A stretch of 64,000 nucleotides of DNA. Origin: an uncultured Flavobacteriaceae bacterium (GTDB lineage Bacteria > Bacteroidota > Bacteroidia > Flavobacteriales > Flavobacteriaceae). The translations under genes and the position numbers were made by a program. The DNA lies in assembly GCA_943789365.1 (NCBI GenBank), contig CALSTV010000001.1:1984001-2048000 (forward strand), in the 5' to 3' direction. Every line of letters starts with the position of its first letter. Within the stretch, counting starts at the first letter, position 1. Below are positions 1-8,738 of this stretch, piece by piece. The notes beneath the pieces are model-generated. The model worked only from the letters and a program-made list of their open reading frames with translations, was not told the DNA's origin and made no database searches.

Positions 1-2
1 TA

Positions 3-533
3 AGAGACAACTACGAATCTTATGTAGATAAAGAAAAGCAATTACCCACGCATTTTGTAAGAAACTTGAGTGAAGGGGGGTATAAAATCAACCGAGACCT
101 CTATTTCGATATAGAAAACCAAAAGGTAACTGTAAAAGACCACAAGAGAAATACCACCACAGAACACAACGCCGAAGAAGTACAGGATATTATCTCTGCA
201 TTTTATTATTTGAGAAATCAGGATATAGATTCTTTGAAAATAGGTGAAAGTGTTGCCATTGATTTATTTTTAGATTTCGAAGTGTTTCCCTTTAAACTAG
301 TGCTGCTAAATAAAGAGCCACTATCTACTAAATTTGGGAAAATCATGTGTTATAAAATGCGCCCCATGGTACAAACAGGAAGAATCTTTAAAGAAAAAGA
401 AAGTCTTACTTTTTGGATCTCTGCAGATAAGAATAAAATACCACTTATGATAAAGGCCGACTTACTGGTAGGTTCCTTGAAAATTGATTTGACAAGTTAT
501 AGTGGATTGTCCTATGCTTTTCCCGAAAAATAA
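3..533 (+). CDS. DUF3108 domain protein, 5' truncated by the window edge
   Basis: The reading frame is open from the first complete codon at position 3 to a stop at 533, so the N-terminus lies outside the window; the only internal start-like codon (TTG at 66) is not needed. The visible 176 residues resemble the C-terminal part of DUF3108 proteins, beta-rich envelope proteins of Bacteroidota and Proteobacteria with no settled biochemical role: an alternating strand pattern with NRDLYFDIENQ, a KFGKI..YKMRP segment and a terminal KADLLVGSLKIDLTSY strand. It sits 43 bp upstream of a peptidase lipoprotein on the same strand, an arrangement that suggests co-transcription. The family call rests on pattern memory, not a search. 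Confidence 0.7.
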   Translation, partial: RDNYESYVDKEKQLPTHFVRNLSEGGYKINRDLYFDIENQKVTVKDHKRNTTTEHNAEEVQDIISAFYYLRNQDIDSLKIGESVAIDLFLDFEVFPFKLVLLNKEPLSTKFGKIMCYKMRPMVQTGRIFKEKESLTFWISADKNKIPLMIKADLLVGSLKIDLTSYSGLSYAFPEK

Positions 534-576
534 TAAGAAAAATTGTAAATTCGCTGCTTAATAATACGAAGCCCTT

Positions 577-1806
577 TTGAGAATTCTTATTTACATTTTT
601 ACAGTAGCTATTCTTGCAGTTTCTTGCGGTGATGACAAATCCAATTCACAAAGCGAAACCGCTGCAAAACAAATGCCAAAACCAGTGTATAAATTTGGAT
701 ATAAGATTGACGACTATATCGAAATTCAAGACACCATTGCACATGGTGAAAGTTTTGGAGAAATATTAGACCGGCACCATGTATGGTACCCAGAAATATT
801 AAAAATTTCTAAAACGGTAAAAAAGACTTTCGACGTAAGGCGCATCAGAGCAGGAAAACCGTATACCGTTTTAGCCAGAAAGGATTCCACCGAAAAGGCG
901 CAAGTTTTTATATATCAACACGACTTAATCAATTACACAGTCATTGATTTTAAAGACTCAATCATTACGGCTACCAAAGGAAAAAAAGCGGTTACAATTG
1001 TACAAAAGAAAGCCTCCGGTGTAATTACAAGCTCGCTGTCTGAAGCACTTGATAAGCAAGGAGTAAATGCCGTAGTAGCCAATGATCTCTCTGAAATATA
1101 CGCATGGGCCATCGATTTCTTTCGCTTGCAGAAAAACGATAAATTCAAAGTAATATATGAACAGAAATATATTGAAGATACCATTCCAGCTGGAGTAGGA
1201 AGAATCAAAGCAGCGTATTTTGAGCACGTGGGACGTCCGTTTTATGCTTTTAAATTTGTGTCCGATTCCATCACAGGTATCGAAGAATATTACGACGAAG
1301 AAGCAAACCACCTTCGGAGAGCATTTCTAAAAGCACCTTTAAAATTTAGTCGGATCTCTTCAAGATACAACCTAAAAAGAAAAATTGCCCATTACGGAAG
1401 AGTAAAAGCGCATAAAGGAACCGACTTTGCAGCCCCAGTAGGAAGTCCAATTATGAGTACGGCTAACGGACGTGTAACCGAATCGAGAATGAAAGGAGCC
1501 AACGGGAATTATGTGAAGATACGACATAACTCTACCTATTCTACCCAGTATTTACACATGAAAAAGCGTAAAGTAAAAGTAGGTGAATATGTAAAACAAG
1601 GACAAGTAATAGGGTGGGTTGGAATGACAGGAAGTACATCTGGACCCCATGTCTGCTACCGATTTTGGAAAAATGGCGTGCAAGTAGACCCACTGAAGCA
1701 AAAGCTACCGCCGGCGGAAGCCATGAAAGCAAAAATAAAACCGCAGTACCTAGAGTTCATTCAACCCATTAAAGTTGAATTGGATGCCATAGAAATGCAA
1801 GATTGA
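577..1806 (+). CDS. M23/LytM-family peptidase lipoprotein with altered HxH motif
   Basis: The start is a TTG at 577, chosen because it places a short lipoprotein signal (hydrophobic residues 2-14, lipobox AVSC, Cys17) at the N-terminus. Residues 50-100 resemble the LysM/OapA-like region found ahead of LytM domains, and the LytM domain runs from about 275 to 375. Zinc-site residues H279 and D283 (HKGTD) and H327 are present; the final motif is H358-V-C360 instead of H-x-H, so a cysteine replaces the usual third metal ligand. I recall this HVC form in other Bacteroidota M23 proteins, so it may be a working variant. Expected role: outer-membrane-anchored peptidoglycan endopeptidase acting on cross-links. 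The neighbours are a DUF3108 protein upstream and pgi 22 bp downstream. Confidence 0.88.
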   Translation: MRILIYIFTVAILAVSCGDDKSNSQSETAAKQMPKPVYKFGYKIDDYIEIQDTIAHGESFGEILDRHHVWYPEILKISKTVKKTFDVRRIRAGKPYTVLARKDSTEKAQVFIYQHDLINYTVIDFKDSIITATKGKKAVTIVQKKASGVITSSLSEALDKQGVNAVVANDLSEIYAWAIDFFRLQKNDKFKVIYEQKYIEDTIPAGVGRIKAAYFEHVGRPFYAFKFVSDSITGIEEYYDEEANHLRRAFLKAPLKFSRISSRYNLKRKIAHYGRVKAHKGTDFAAPVGSPIMSTANGRVTESRMKGANGNYVKIRHNSTYSTQYLHMKKRKVKVGEYVKQGQVIGWVGMTGSTSGPHVCYRFWKNGVQVDPLKQKLPPAEAMKAKIKPQYLEFIQPIKVELDAIEMQD

Positions 1807-1828
1807 ATAGAATAGATTAAACCTTAGT

Positions 1829-3391
1829 ATGATGAATTTAAAAAATAACAATCCCTCCAAAACAGAAGCTTGGAAAAAGCTGAACGAACATTACAACAAA
1901 ACGAAAGATGTACACTTGCGTGACTTGTTCGCCGCAAATTCAAATAGAAAAGAAGATTTTTCAATAGACTTTAAAGATGTACACCTCGATTTTTCAAAAA
2001 ATAGAATAGATGCCACAACCCTTAATTTGTTGGTGGATTTAGCGAATGAAGTAGACCTAAAAGGAGCAATCACTAGTTATTTTGGAGGTGCGAAAATAAA
2101 CGCAACCGAAGGAAGAGAAGTATTGCATACGGCCTTAAGAGCAAATGCAAACAAAGAAGTACTCGTAGATGGAGAAAATGTCATAAATGATGTGCAAGCT
2201 ACCTTGTCACAAATTGAAAGCTTTACCAATAAAGTACTTTCAGGAGATTGGAAAGGGTATACTGGAAAAGCAATAACGGATGTTGTAAATATCGGAATTG
2301 GTGGTTCAGATTTAGGACCTCAAATGGTGGTAGAGTCATTAAAATACTATAAAACGCCTATAGATGTACATTTCGTAAGCAATGTAGATGGTGACCATGT
2401 TTCAGAAGTCGTTAAAACTTTGAATCCTGAAACAACCCTATTTCTAATTGTTTCAAAAACATTTACTACACAAGAAACCATAACCAATGCAGAAACCATC
2501 AAAAGTTGGTTCCTCGAATCAGCAGCTGAAGAAGACATTGCAAAACACTTTGCAGCAGTTTCTACAAACATGGATGCTGTTATCTCTTTTGGAATCGATC
2601 CTGCAAATGTTTTCACCATGTGGAACTGGGTTGGCGGTAGATTCTCATTGTGGAGTGCCGTAGGGCTCTCTATTAGCTTAGCAGTAGGTTTTGAAAACTT
2701 TAAAGCCTTGTTAGCTGGAGCATCGGAAATGGATACGCATTTTGAAACTACAGATTTTGAAGAAAATATTCCTGTAGTATTGGCATTGTTAAGCGTTTGG
2801 TATAATAATTTCTACGGTGCAGAATCGGAAGCAATATTGCCGTATTCTCAGTACTTAGAAAAACTGACACCGTATTTACAACAAGCCATTATGGAAAGTA
2901 ATGGGAAAAGTGTAGATAGAAACGGTGACACTATCGATTACCAAACAGGAACCATTGTTTGGGGAAGTACAGGAACCAATATGCAACACGCTTTTATGCA
3001 GTTGGTACACCAAGGAACCAAATTAATTCCTTGCGATTTTATTGGTTATGAAACCTCTTTGTATGGAAAAGAAGAGCACCATAACAAATTGATGTCGAAC
3101 TTTTACGGACAGCAAGAAGCTTTGTGCAATGGAAAAACCAAAGAAGAAGTGGCTGCAGAAGGTAAAACTGCCGAAAGTGTAGTGCCATTCAAAGTTTTTG
3201 CAGGAAACAAACCGAGTAACTCTATTTTGATAGATAAACTGACTCCAAATTCTCTTGGAAAGTTAATTTCTATGTATGAACACAAAATTTTTGTACAAGG
3301 AATTATTTGGAATATCTACAGCTACGACCAATGGGGTGTTGAACTAGGAAAAGTATTGGCAAATAAAATTTATGCTGAGAAATATTCTTAA
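1829..3391 (+). CDS. pgi: glucose-6-phosphate isomerase
   Basis: 520 residues, the usual length for bacterial PGI. It interconverts glucose 6-phosphate and fructose 6-phosphate in glycolysis and gluconeogenesis in the cytosol. Visible signatures are the phosphate-binding [11 protein letters not shown] segment, [11 protein letters not shown], the catalytic-region [11 protein letters not shown], the [11 protein letters not shown] block with the ring-opening histidine, and the C-terminal [11 protein letters not shown] with the active-site lysine. Two ATGs are adjacent at 1829 and 1832; either could be used. A strong intrinsic terminator follows at 3444, so the transcript carrying the M23 lipoprotein and pgi probably ends there. 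Confidence 0.98.
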   Translation: MMNLKNNNPSKTEAWKKLNEHYNKTKDVHLRDLFAANSNRKEDFSIDFKDVHLDFSKNRIDATTLNLLVDLANEVDLKGAITSYFGGAKINATEGREVLHTALRANANKEVLVDGENVINDVQATLSQIESFTNKVLSGDWKGYTGKAITDVVNIGIGGSDLGPQMVVESLKYYKTPIDVHFVSNVDGDHVSEVVKTLNPETTLFLIVSKTFTTQETITNAETIKSWFLESAAEEDIAKHFAAVSTNMDAVISFGIDPANVFTMWNWVGGRFSLWSAVGLSISLAVGFENFKALLAGASEMDTHFETTDFEENIPVVLALLSVWYNNFYGAESEAILPYSQYLEKLTPYLQQAIMESNGKSVDRNGDTIDYQTGTIVWGSTGTNMQHAFMQLVHQGTKLIPCDFIGYETSLYGKEEHHNKLMSNFYGQQEALCNGKTKEEVAAEGKTAESVVPFKVFAGNKPSNSILIDKLTPNSLGKLISMYEHKIFVQGIIWNIYSYDQWGVELGKVLANKIYAEKYS

Positions 3392-3443
3392 ATAGGTGAA
3401 AAGGGTGAAGCAGTGAAATAGTATCCCGTCCTAATACTTTTAG

Positions 3444-3481
3444 AAAACCTAACAAGTCTGTAACGCTTGTTAGGTTTTTTT
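3444..3481 (+). terminator. intrinsic terminator after pgi
   Basis: The arms AAAACCTAACAAG (3444-3456) and CTTGTTAGGTTTT (3466-3478) are perfectly complementary over 13 bp with a 9-nt loop, and the right arm runs into a tract of seven T residues. It lies 53 bp past the pgi stop. Confidence 0.9.
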
Positions 3482-3505
3482 GTGCATTTAAATAAAATAT
3501 ATTTT

Positions 3506-3577
3506 TTCACTACTTCACTACTTCACTACTTCACTACTTCACCACATAACTACATAACTACATCACTACTTCACTCA
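3506..3577. repeat. 8-bp tandem array (TTCACTAC), 9 units
   Basis: Four exact TTCACTAC units are followed in unbroken 8-bp phase by TTCACCAC, two ATAACTAC, ATCACTAC and TTCACTCA. The array fills the gap between the pgi terminator and the next promoter. No reading frame or known element explains it; slipped-strand expansion is the simplest origin. Confidence 0.9.
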
Positions 3578-3588
3578 TTCTTTTTTAT

Positions 3589-3596
3589 TACATTTG
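3589..3596 (+). promoter_or_regulatory. candidate -7 box TACATTTG
   Basis: Matches the Bacteroidota -7 consensus TAnnTTTG, 28 bp before the start codon at 3625. No clear TTTG -33 box is visible at the expected distance, so this is a partial match. Confidence 0.4.
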
Positions 3597-3624
3597 CGCT
3601 ACCTAAACATAAAATAATAACATC

Positions 3625-4053
3625 ATGAAAGAAGTACATTCGTATTGGGCCTATTTGGTATTGGCAGTATTGGTAATTACCGTTGTAAATGCCATCGTTG
3701 GTTATACCTCAAAGAAAGAATTCAAAGACAAAGACCTAAGATTGGGATTGTTTACCTTGATTTTTTCACATATACAACTATTAATAGGATTAGGATGGTA
3801 CTTTATGTCACCAGTGTATAAAAACATGAAAACATTTGGAGTAGACGCTGTAATGGAATTTGAAAATTCCCGATTGTTAGCAATCGAACACCCTATAACC
3901 ATGTTATTGGCCATAGCCTTAATCACTGTAGGTTGGAGCAAACATAAAAAGCAAGAAGAAGCACAAGGTAAATTCAAAACATTCGCCATCTTTTACGGTG
4001 TGGCCTTAGTACTTGTACTGTCTAGAATTCCATGGAATCAATGGATACAATAA
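3625..4053 (+). CDS. small four-helix membrane protein, cytochrome b561-like
   Basis: 142 residues with four predicted membrane helices (about residues 7-27, 42-61, 88-106 and 120-136) and short polar loops. Conserved-looking histidines lie in or near helices (H5, H49, H89), which would fit a small b-type heme protein, but no pair can be assigned with certainty. Close relatives in flavobacteria are usually labelled cytochrome B or hypothetical membrane protein. It is 39 bp upstream of an acyltransferase gene on the same strand and may be co-transcribed with it from the box at 3589. No specific reaction can be claimed. Confidence 0.7.
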   Translation: MKEVHSYWAYLVLAVLVITVVNAIVGYTSKKEFKDKDLRLGLFTLIFSHIQLLIGLGWYFMSPVYKNMKTFGVDAVMEFENSRLLAIEHPITMLLAIALITVGWSKHKKQEEAQGKFKTFAIFYGVALVLVLSRIPWNQWIQ

Positions 4054-4092
4054 TACAGTAGTAAACGCATAGCCACCTAATAAATTCAAAGA

Positions 4093-4827
4093 ATGAAAAC
4101 AATACTTTCATATCTTCTTACGGTAGTTCATTACCTGCTTTTTGGTGTACTGATCGTTTTATTTCACCCCTTGCAATGGTTTACCTTAAAAGTGTTTGGG
4201 TACACAGCTCATAAGAAAACAGTAGACCTATTGAATTATTGTTTGCGTTCGACTTTGTTTGTAATTGGAGCAAGTGTTCGTTTTGAACAAGAACACGAAT
4301 TGCCCAAAGGAGTACCGCTTATTATCGTTTCAAACCATCAAAGTTCACATGAAATAGCACCAATATCTTGGTATTTTAGAAAATCACATCCAAAATTCGT
4401 GTCGAAAATTGAATTGGGAAGAGGTATTCCAAGTGTTTCTTTCAATCTAAAATATGGAGGTTCTGTTTTGATTGACAGAAAAGATCCAAAACAGTCGTTG
4501 ACAGCCCTCGCTAAGTTTGCGAAAAACATCGAAAAGAACAACTGGTCGGCTGTGATATTTCCAGAAGGAACAAGAAGTAAAGATGGGCATCCAAAAACTT
4601 TTTCAATAAATGGATTGAAGTTACTCACAAAATATGCGCCGTCGGCATACGTTGTTCCAGTTACCATAAACAACTCATGGAAATTGGTTGAGAACGGAGC
4701 ATTTCCCTTGGGGATAGGTGTGCCTTTAAAATTTAAAGTACACGAACCCATTGCCGTAAATTCCATGGAATTCAAGGATTTGTTTCAAAAAGTGGAAGAA
4801 ACAATAAAAAACTCAGTAACTTTGTAG
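4093..4827 (+). CDS. 1-acyl-sn-glycerol-3-phosphate acyltransferase family (PlsC-like)
   Basis: 244 residues, normal for the family. The N-terminal hydrophobic stretch (8-30) would anchor it in the inner membrane. Motif I reads N81-H82-QSSH-E87, so the catalytic HX4D dyad appears as HX4E; motif III is FPEGTRS at 156-162 and a VPV block near 188 corresponds to motif IV. The family transfers an acyl chain to lysophosphatidic acid or a related acceptor during phospholipid synthesis. The Asp-to-Glu change conserves charge but is unusual. The acyl-ACP desaturase gene 28 bp downstream supports a role in membrane lipid composition. Confidence 0.88.
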   Translation: MKTILSYLLTVVHYLLFGVLIVLFHPLQWFTLKVFGYTAHKKTVDLLNYCLRSTLFVIGASVRFEQEHELPKGVPLIIVSNHQSSHEIAPISWYFRKSHPKFVSKIELGRGIPSVSFNLKYGGSVLIDRKDPKQSLTALAKFAKNIEKNNWSAVIFPEGTRSKDGHPKTFSINGLKLLTKYAPSAYVVPVTINNSWKLVENGAFPLGIGVPLKFKVHEPIAVNSMEFKDLFQKVEETIKNSVTL

Positions 4828-4855
4828 CTTATACCTGAATCATAAAAAAGAATAG

Positions 4856-5848
4856 ATGTCTATAAATAATGTGCGTAAAGAAGTAATGTTGACACTGGAG
4901 AAGGATATTGAAACTACCTTTGGGAAGTTCTTAATTTCTCCGGAGGAGATTTGGCAACCTACAGATTTTTTACCGAACCCCCAGTCTGATACATTTATAG
5001 AAGAAGTAAAAGAAATTAGAGAGCTTTCAAAAGAGCTAGACAATGACTTTTGGATTTCTTTAGTGGGAGATATGATTACCGAAGAAGCCTTACCAACCTA
5101 TGAATCATGGTTGTTAGATCTTGATGGTGTAAATCAGCACGGAGAAGAAAAAGGATGGTCGAGTTGGATACGAAGATGGACCGCCGAAGAAAATAGACAT
5201 GGAGACGTTTTAAACAAATATATTTACCTATCTGGGCGTGTAAACATGCGCGAAGTTGAAATCACTACACAACACTTAGTAGCTGATGGTTTCGATATTG
5301 GAACAGCCAGAGACCCTTATAAAACTTTTGTGTATACGAGCTTTCAGGAATTAGCAACCTATGTGTCCCATAACAACGTTGCAAAAATTGCGCGTAAGGC
5401 TGGGATGAAAGGATTGGCAAAAATGTCTAAAATCATCGCTGGTGATGAAATGAGACATCACCTGGCTTATGTAGAATTTATCCGTCAGATATTTGCCGTA
5501 GACCCAAGTGAAATGATGATTGCTTTTTGTGATATGATGAAGCATAAGATTGAGATGCCAGCTATGTATCTCAGAGAATCTTTTGGTAAAAAAGCATCTT
5601 TGTTCGATAAATTTTCGGATGTAGCGCAAAGAGCTGGAGTATATTCAGCATTTGACTATATAGATATCCTAGAAAAACTTAACAAAGCTTGGGCTATTGA
5701 TAAAATCACAGGACTTACACCAGAAGCAGACAAAGCAAGATCATACCTAATGCGCTTGCCAGACCGTATGAGAAGAATTGCGAATAGAATTGTCGTACCC
5801 GATACAGATTATAACTTCAAATGGATGCAACCTTTGGTTGTAAAATAA
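4856..5848 (+). CDS. acyl-ACP desaturase (ferritin-like diiron enzyme)
   Basis: 330 residues. Diiron ligands are visible in EENRHG (E112, H115) and DEMRHH (around residues 197-202), with earlier glutamates near 77 (TEEALP). This is the soluble FAB2/stearoyl-ACP desaturase family, which inserts a double bond into an acyl chain on acyl carrier protein using oxygen and reduced ferredoxin. It lies 28 bp after the acyltransferase gene and is therefore likely part of a lipid desaturation and assembly operon. A perfect hairpin directly follows the stop codon. Confidence 0.92.
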   Translation: MSINNVRKEVMLTLEKDIETTFGKFLISPEEIWQPTDFLPNPQSDTFIEEVKEIRELSKELDNDFWISLVGDMITEEALPTYESWLLDLDGVNQHGEEKGWSSWIRRWTAEENRHGDVLNKYIYLSGRVNMREVEITTQHLVADGFDIGTARDPYKTFVYTSFQELATYVSHNNVAKIARKAGMKGLAKMSKIIAGDEMRHHLAYVEFIRQIFAVDPSEMMIAFCDMMKHKIEMPAMYLRESFGKKASLFDKFSDVAQRAGVYSAFDYIDILEKLNKAWAIDKITGLTPEADKARSYLMRLPDRMRRIANRIVVPDTDYNFKWMQPLVVK

Positions 5849-5850
5849 AA

Positions 5851-5887
5851 CCACACCTACTAGGTCTAAAAGACCTAGTAGGTGTGG
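5851..5887. terminator. bidirectional hairpin terminator between convergent genes
   Basis: A perfect 17-bp inverted repeat (CCACACCTACTAGGTCT and its complement) with a 3-nt loop lies 3 bp past the desaturase stop. Its right arm includes the stop codon (5875-5877) of the convergent epimerase-like gene. Short A/T tracts rather than a long U run flank it. Confidence 0.8.
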
Positions 5888-6762
5888 GAGCCAGGAGGGT
5901 GAATTTCAATAAAATAACTAGCTTCAAACGTTTTTCCCGCTTCTATAGATAAGATCCCTTCCTTTTCTTCTAACAGTTGAGAAGTGTTTATACTGTCTGC
6001 AATTCCCAACCACGGTTCTATACAAACAAACGGAGCTTTTGGCTTTGACCATATTCCTAAATAAGGAAAATCGGTATAACGGAGTGTTACGATATTGCCT
6101 TCTGTTTTATGCTGAAGTGTTACTTTTTTGGAATTCATTTTTTTAAACACCAAAGCATCTCTGTCAAAAACACCAGCATGTAAGTCGAGGGTGTTTGAAT
6201 TTTTCAAGACCGATTCCGTTTCGTTTCCGATAAGTCCGTTCTCAATTAAATGAGTCTCCACAGTTTCTTCTTTTTCAAATTCCAATCTACACCGTTCATA
6301 ACTTTCATTGTTATTGAGAAGTGAACATTTAAAAGCCGGATGCTCTCCCAACGAGAAATAAAGCCTTTCATTTCCAGTATTTCGAACCAAATGGGTTATA
6401 TGAATACTGTTTTCAACCAATGTATATCTTGTTCGGAATTCGAATTGAAAAGGATACACCGCTAAAGTTTCTGGTGAGCTTTTTAATAAGAAGGTAAGTG
6501 AATTGTCTGTCTGACTTTCTAATATAATACCCTTGCTTCTTCTAAAAAACCCGTGCTGTGGAAGATGGTACTCTTTGCCTTCAAAGAAATAGGTGTCATC
6601 TTTTAACTTCCCTACAAAAGGGAAAAGAATAGGTGCTTGTCCACCCCAAAACTGTGTATCACCCTCCCAAAGATATTCCTTATTATAGGCTTGAATACTC
6701 GTCAATTCAGCCCCTTTTTTGGCAATTGAAATTTGTAAAATAGGATTCTTTAAATGGTACAT
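5875..6762 (-). CDS. aldose 1-epimerase family protein (LacX-like)
   Basis: 295 residues of the galactose mutarotase fold, LacX-like branch. Active-site-type residues are visible: HGFFRR (around residue 91), GEHPAF (about 159) and IEPW near the C-terminus. The family interconverts sugar anomers or acts on phosphorylated hexoses in the cytosol; the specific sugar is unknown. It follows the nitrilase-family gene by 20 bp on the minus strand and may be the last gene of that transcript, ending in the shared hairpin. Confidence 0.85.
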   Translation of the reverse strand: MYHLKNPILQISIAKKGAELTSIQAYNKEYLWEGDTQFWGGQAPILFPFVGKLKDDTYFFEGKEYHLPQHGFFRRSKGIILESQTDNSLTFLLKSSPETLAVYPFQFEFRTRYTLVENSIHITHLVRNTGNERLYFSLGEHPAFKCSLLNNNESYERCRLEFEKEETVETHLIENGLIGNETESVLKNSNTLDLHAGVFDRDALVFKKMNSKKVTLQHKTEGNIVTLRYTDFPYLGIWSKPKAPFVCIEPWLGIADSINTSQLLEEKEGILSIEAGKTFEASYFIEIHPPGSHTY

Positions 6763-6782
6763 GTAATTGTGTAAATATAAGA

Positions 6783-7574
6783 TTATCCGTCGTTTTCTGT
6801 GAATTCAAAAGCATCTCTGTCTTGTAAGAATTGGAATTTTCTCCGACAGCTATCTAACTTTTCTTTATCAAGAATAACGGTACAAACGGCCTCTTCATTC
6901 TCTTGAGATAGTTTAAGAATTTCTCCCAGAGGATCAATGACCTGTGAATGTCCGTTGTATTCCAAATTATTGGCATCGGTTCCTACTCGGTTAACACCGA
7001 TACAATAGCACATATTTTCAATGGCTCTCGCTTTTAATAAACTATCCCATGCATTAATTCTTGGTTTTGGCCAATTTGCCGAATAGAGGGCAATATCATA
7101 ACCTTCCGTATTGCGAGACCATACAGGAAAACGCAAATCGTAGCAAACAAAAGGACTAATTTTCCAGCCTTTATATTCAAAAAGCAAACGATGTTTACCT
7201 GCTGTATATATTTTGTCCTCTCCTGCTAGGGTAAACAAGTGTTTTTTGTCGTAATAAGTCAATGCTCCAGAGTGGTGTACAAAAATGAAGCGATTGAAAT
7301 ACAAGCCGTTTTCCTCAATAATCAAACTTCCCGCAAGTGCGGTTTTATAATGACTAGCTGTTTTTTTCATCCATTGAATCGCGGAACCTTCCATGGTTTC
7401 AGCTATTGAATTAGGCTGCATGACAAATCCTGTACTGAACATTTCTGGTAAAACAATAAGGTCGGTGCCTTCCTCGATACTAGCAATTTTATCTTCAATA
7501 TTTTGAAGATTTGTAACAATATCTTTCCATACCGTATCGGTTTGTATCAAGGTTATTTTTAACTGATTTTGCAT
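6783..7574 (-). CDS. omega-amidase / nitrilase-superfamily hydrolase (YafV/MtnU-like)
   Basis: 263 residues with the carbon-nitrogen hydrolase triad: E44 (LPEMFS), K110 or K111 (YDKKHLF) and C144 (FVCYDLRFP). The YafV/MtnU branch hydrolyses alpha-keto acid amides such as alpha-ketoglutaramate and 2-oxosuccinamate. Its start overlaps the end of the upstream aminotransferase gene by 16 bp, so the two are translationally coupled. That pairing is the known glutamine transaminase plus omega-amidase couple used in methionine salvage: the transaminase uses glutamine as amino donor and the amidase makes the step irreversible. Confidence 0.9.
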   Translation of the reverse strand: MQNQLKITLIQTDTVWKDIVTNLQNIEDKIASIEEGTDLIVLPEMFSTGFVMQPNSIAETMEGSAIQWMKKTASHYKTALAGSLIIEENGLYFNRFIFVHHSGALTYYDKKHLFTLAGEDKIYTAGKHRLLFEYKGWKISPFVCYDLRFPVWSRNTEGYDIALYSANWPKPRINAWDSLLKARAIENMCYCIGVNRVGTDANNLEYNGHSQVIDPLGEILKLSQENEEAVCTVILDKEKLDSCRRKFQFLQDRDAFEFTENDG

Positions 7575-8719
7575 AGTATTTCGGCAGCTTTTTCTAGGGT
7601 TGAGTTCTTTTTGGCAAAACAGAATCGTAAGACTTTAGGGTCAATAGTATCCGTGTTAAACGGAGAAATTGGGATGGCGGCAATGCCTTGTTCTATCACC
7701 ATTCTATGTGCGTAATCCACATCGTGTTCATCCGTGATGGCAGTGTAATCTAAAAGTTGAAAATAAGTACCTTTTGAAGGCGTGAATTTGAACTTAGATC
7801 CTTCAATAGCCTTTAAGAAAAAATCTCTTTTTTCTTGATAGAAGCCTCCGAGCTCTATGTAATGTCGTTCTTCCTTGAGGTAATTTGCCAAAGCTACTTG
7901 AAAAGGGTGACTTACACAGAAAACGTTGAATTGATGCGCTTTTCTAAATTCTTCCATAAGTTCTTTTGGCGCCATACAATAGCCTATTTTCCATCCAGTG
8001 ATATGAAACGTCTTACCAAAAGAATTTGCAATTAGACTTCTTTTTTTTAGTTCTGGAAACAGGCAGGCACTATAGTGTTTTTCATTGTCGTAAAGAATAT
8101 GTTCATAAACATCATCACATAACAATAGAATTGAGGTTCCGGTGAGTAGCTGCTCCAATTTCAAAAGATCACTTTTGCCTAAAACCGTACCAGTGGGGTT
8201 GTGAGGTGTATTCAAGACAATCATCTTTGTCTTTGAAGTGATGTGCTGTTTAAAAGCATCCCAATCAATTTTGTAGTGCGGAGCTTCCAGTTGGTAAAAA
8301 ACTGGAATGCCTCCATGAAGCTGAATAGCGGGTTCATAACAATCAAAGGCGGGTTTTATAACAATAACCTCGTCTCCTGGGTTTACAAATGCTGCCATGG
8401 CTGTATACAAAGCCTGGGTAGCTCCGGCGGTGACCGTAATTTCTGTCTCAGGGCAGTAATGTACATCGTATAATTTTTCTGTTTTTTGAGAAATAGCATT
8501 TCTAAGGATTGGTGCACCTGCCATATGCGCATATTGGTTACTTCCGTTTTGCATGGCCTTATTTACACCCTCTAACAGTGCTTTTGGACTGTCGAAATCT
8601 GGAAAGCCTTGCGATAAATTAATGGCATTGTTGTCTGCCGAAAGCTTGCTCATGGTCGTGAAGATTGTGGTCTTTACATCAGGAAGCTTGGATTGAAATT
8701 GCGTGTCGAAAGAAAGCAT
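7559..8719 (-). CDS. methionine-type PLP aminotransferase (class I/II)
   Basis: 386 residues from the ATG at 8719; an upstream in-frame start at 8755 would overlap rocD and adds 12 uninformative residues, so the later start is preferred. PLP enzyme features: NLSQGFPDF near the start, NTPHNPTG, the DDVYEH aspartate and the SFGKTFHITGWKIGY lysine that binds PLP. Closest in appearance to YbdL/methionine aminotransferases, which transaminate 2-oxo-4-methylthiobutyrate with glutamine. It overlaps the omega-amidase gene by 16 bp, matching that role. 19 bp separate it from rocD, so it may belong to the same long minus-strand transcript. Confidence 0.9.
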   Translation of the reverse strand: MLSFDTQFQSKLPDVKTTIFTTMSKLSADNNAINLSQGFPDFDSPKALLEGVNKAMQNGSNQYAHMAGAPILRNAISQKTEKLYDVHYCPETEITVTAGATQALYTAMAAFVNPGDEVIVIKPAFDCYEPAIQLHGGIPVFYQLEAPHYKIDWDAFKQHITSKTKMIVLNTPHNPTGTVLGKSDLLKLEQLLTGTSILLLCDDVYEHILYDNEKHYSACLFPELKKRSLIANSFGKTFHITGWKIGYCMAPKELMEEFRKAHQFNVFCVSHPFQVALANYLKEERHYIELGGFYQEKRDFFLKAIEGSKFKFTPSKGTYFQLLDYTAITDEHDVDYAHRMVIEQGIAAIPISPFNTDTIDPKVLRFCFAKKNSTLEKAAEILCKIS

Positions 8720-8738
8720 AGTTGTTAGTAGGGTAGAA

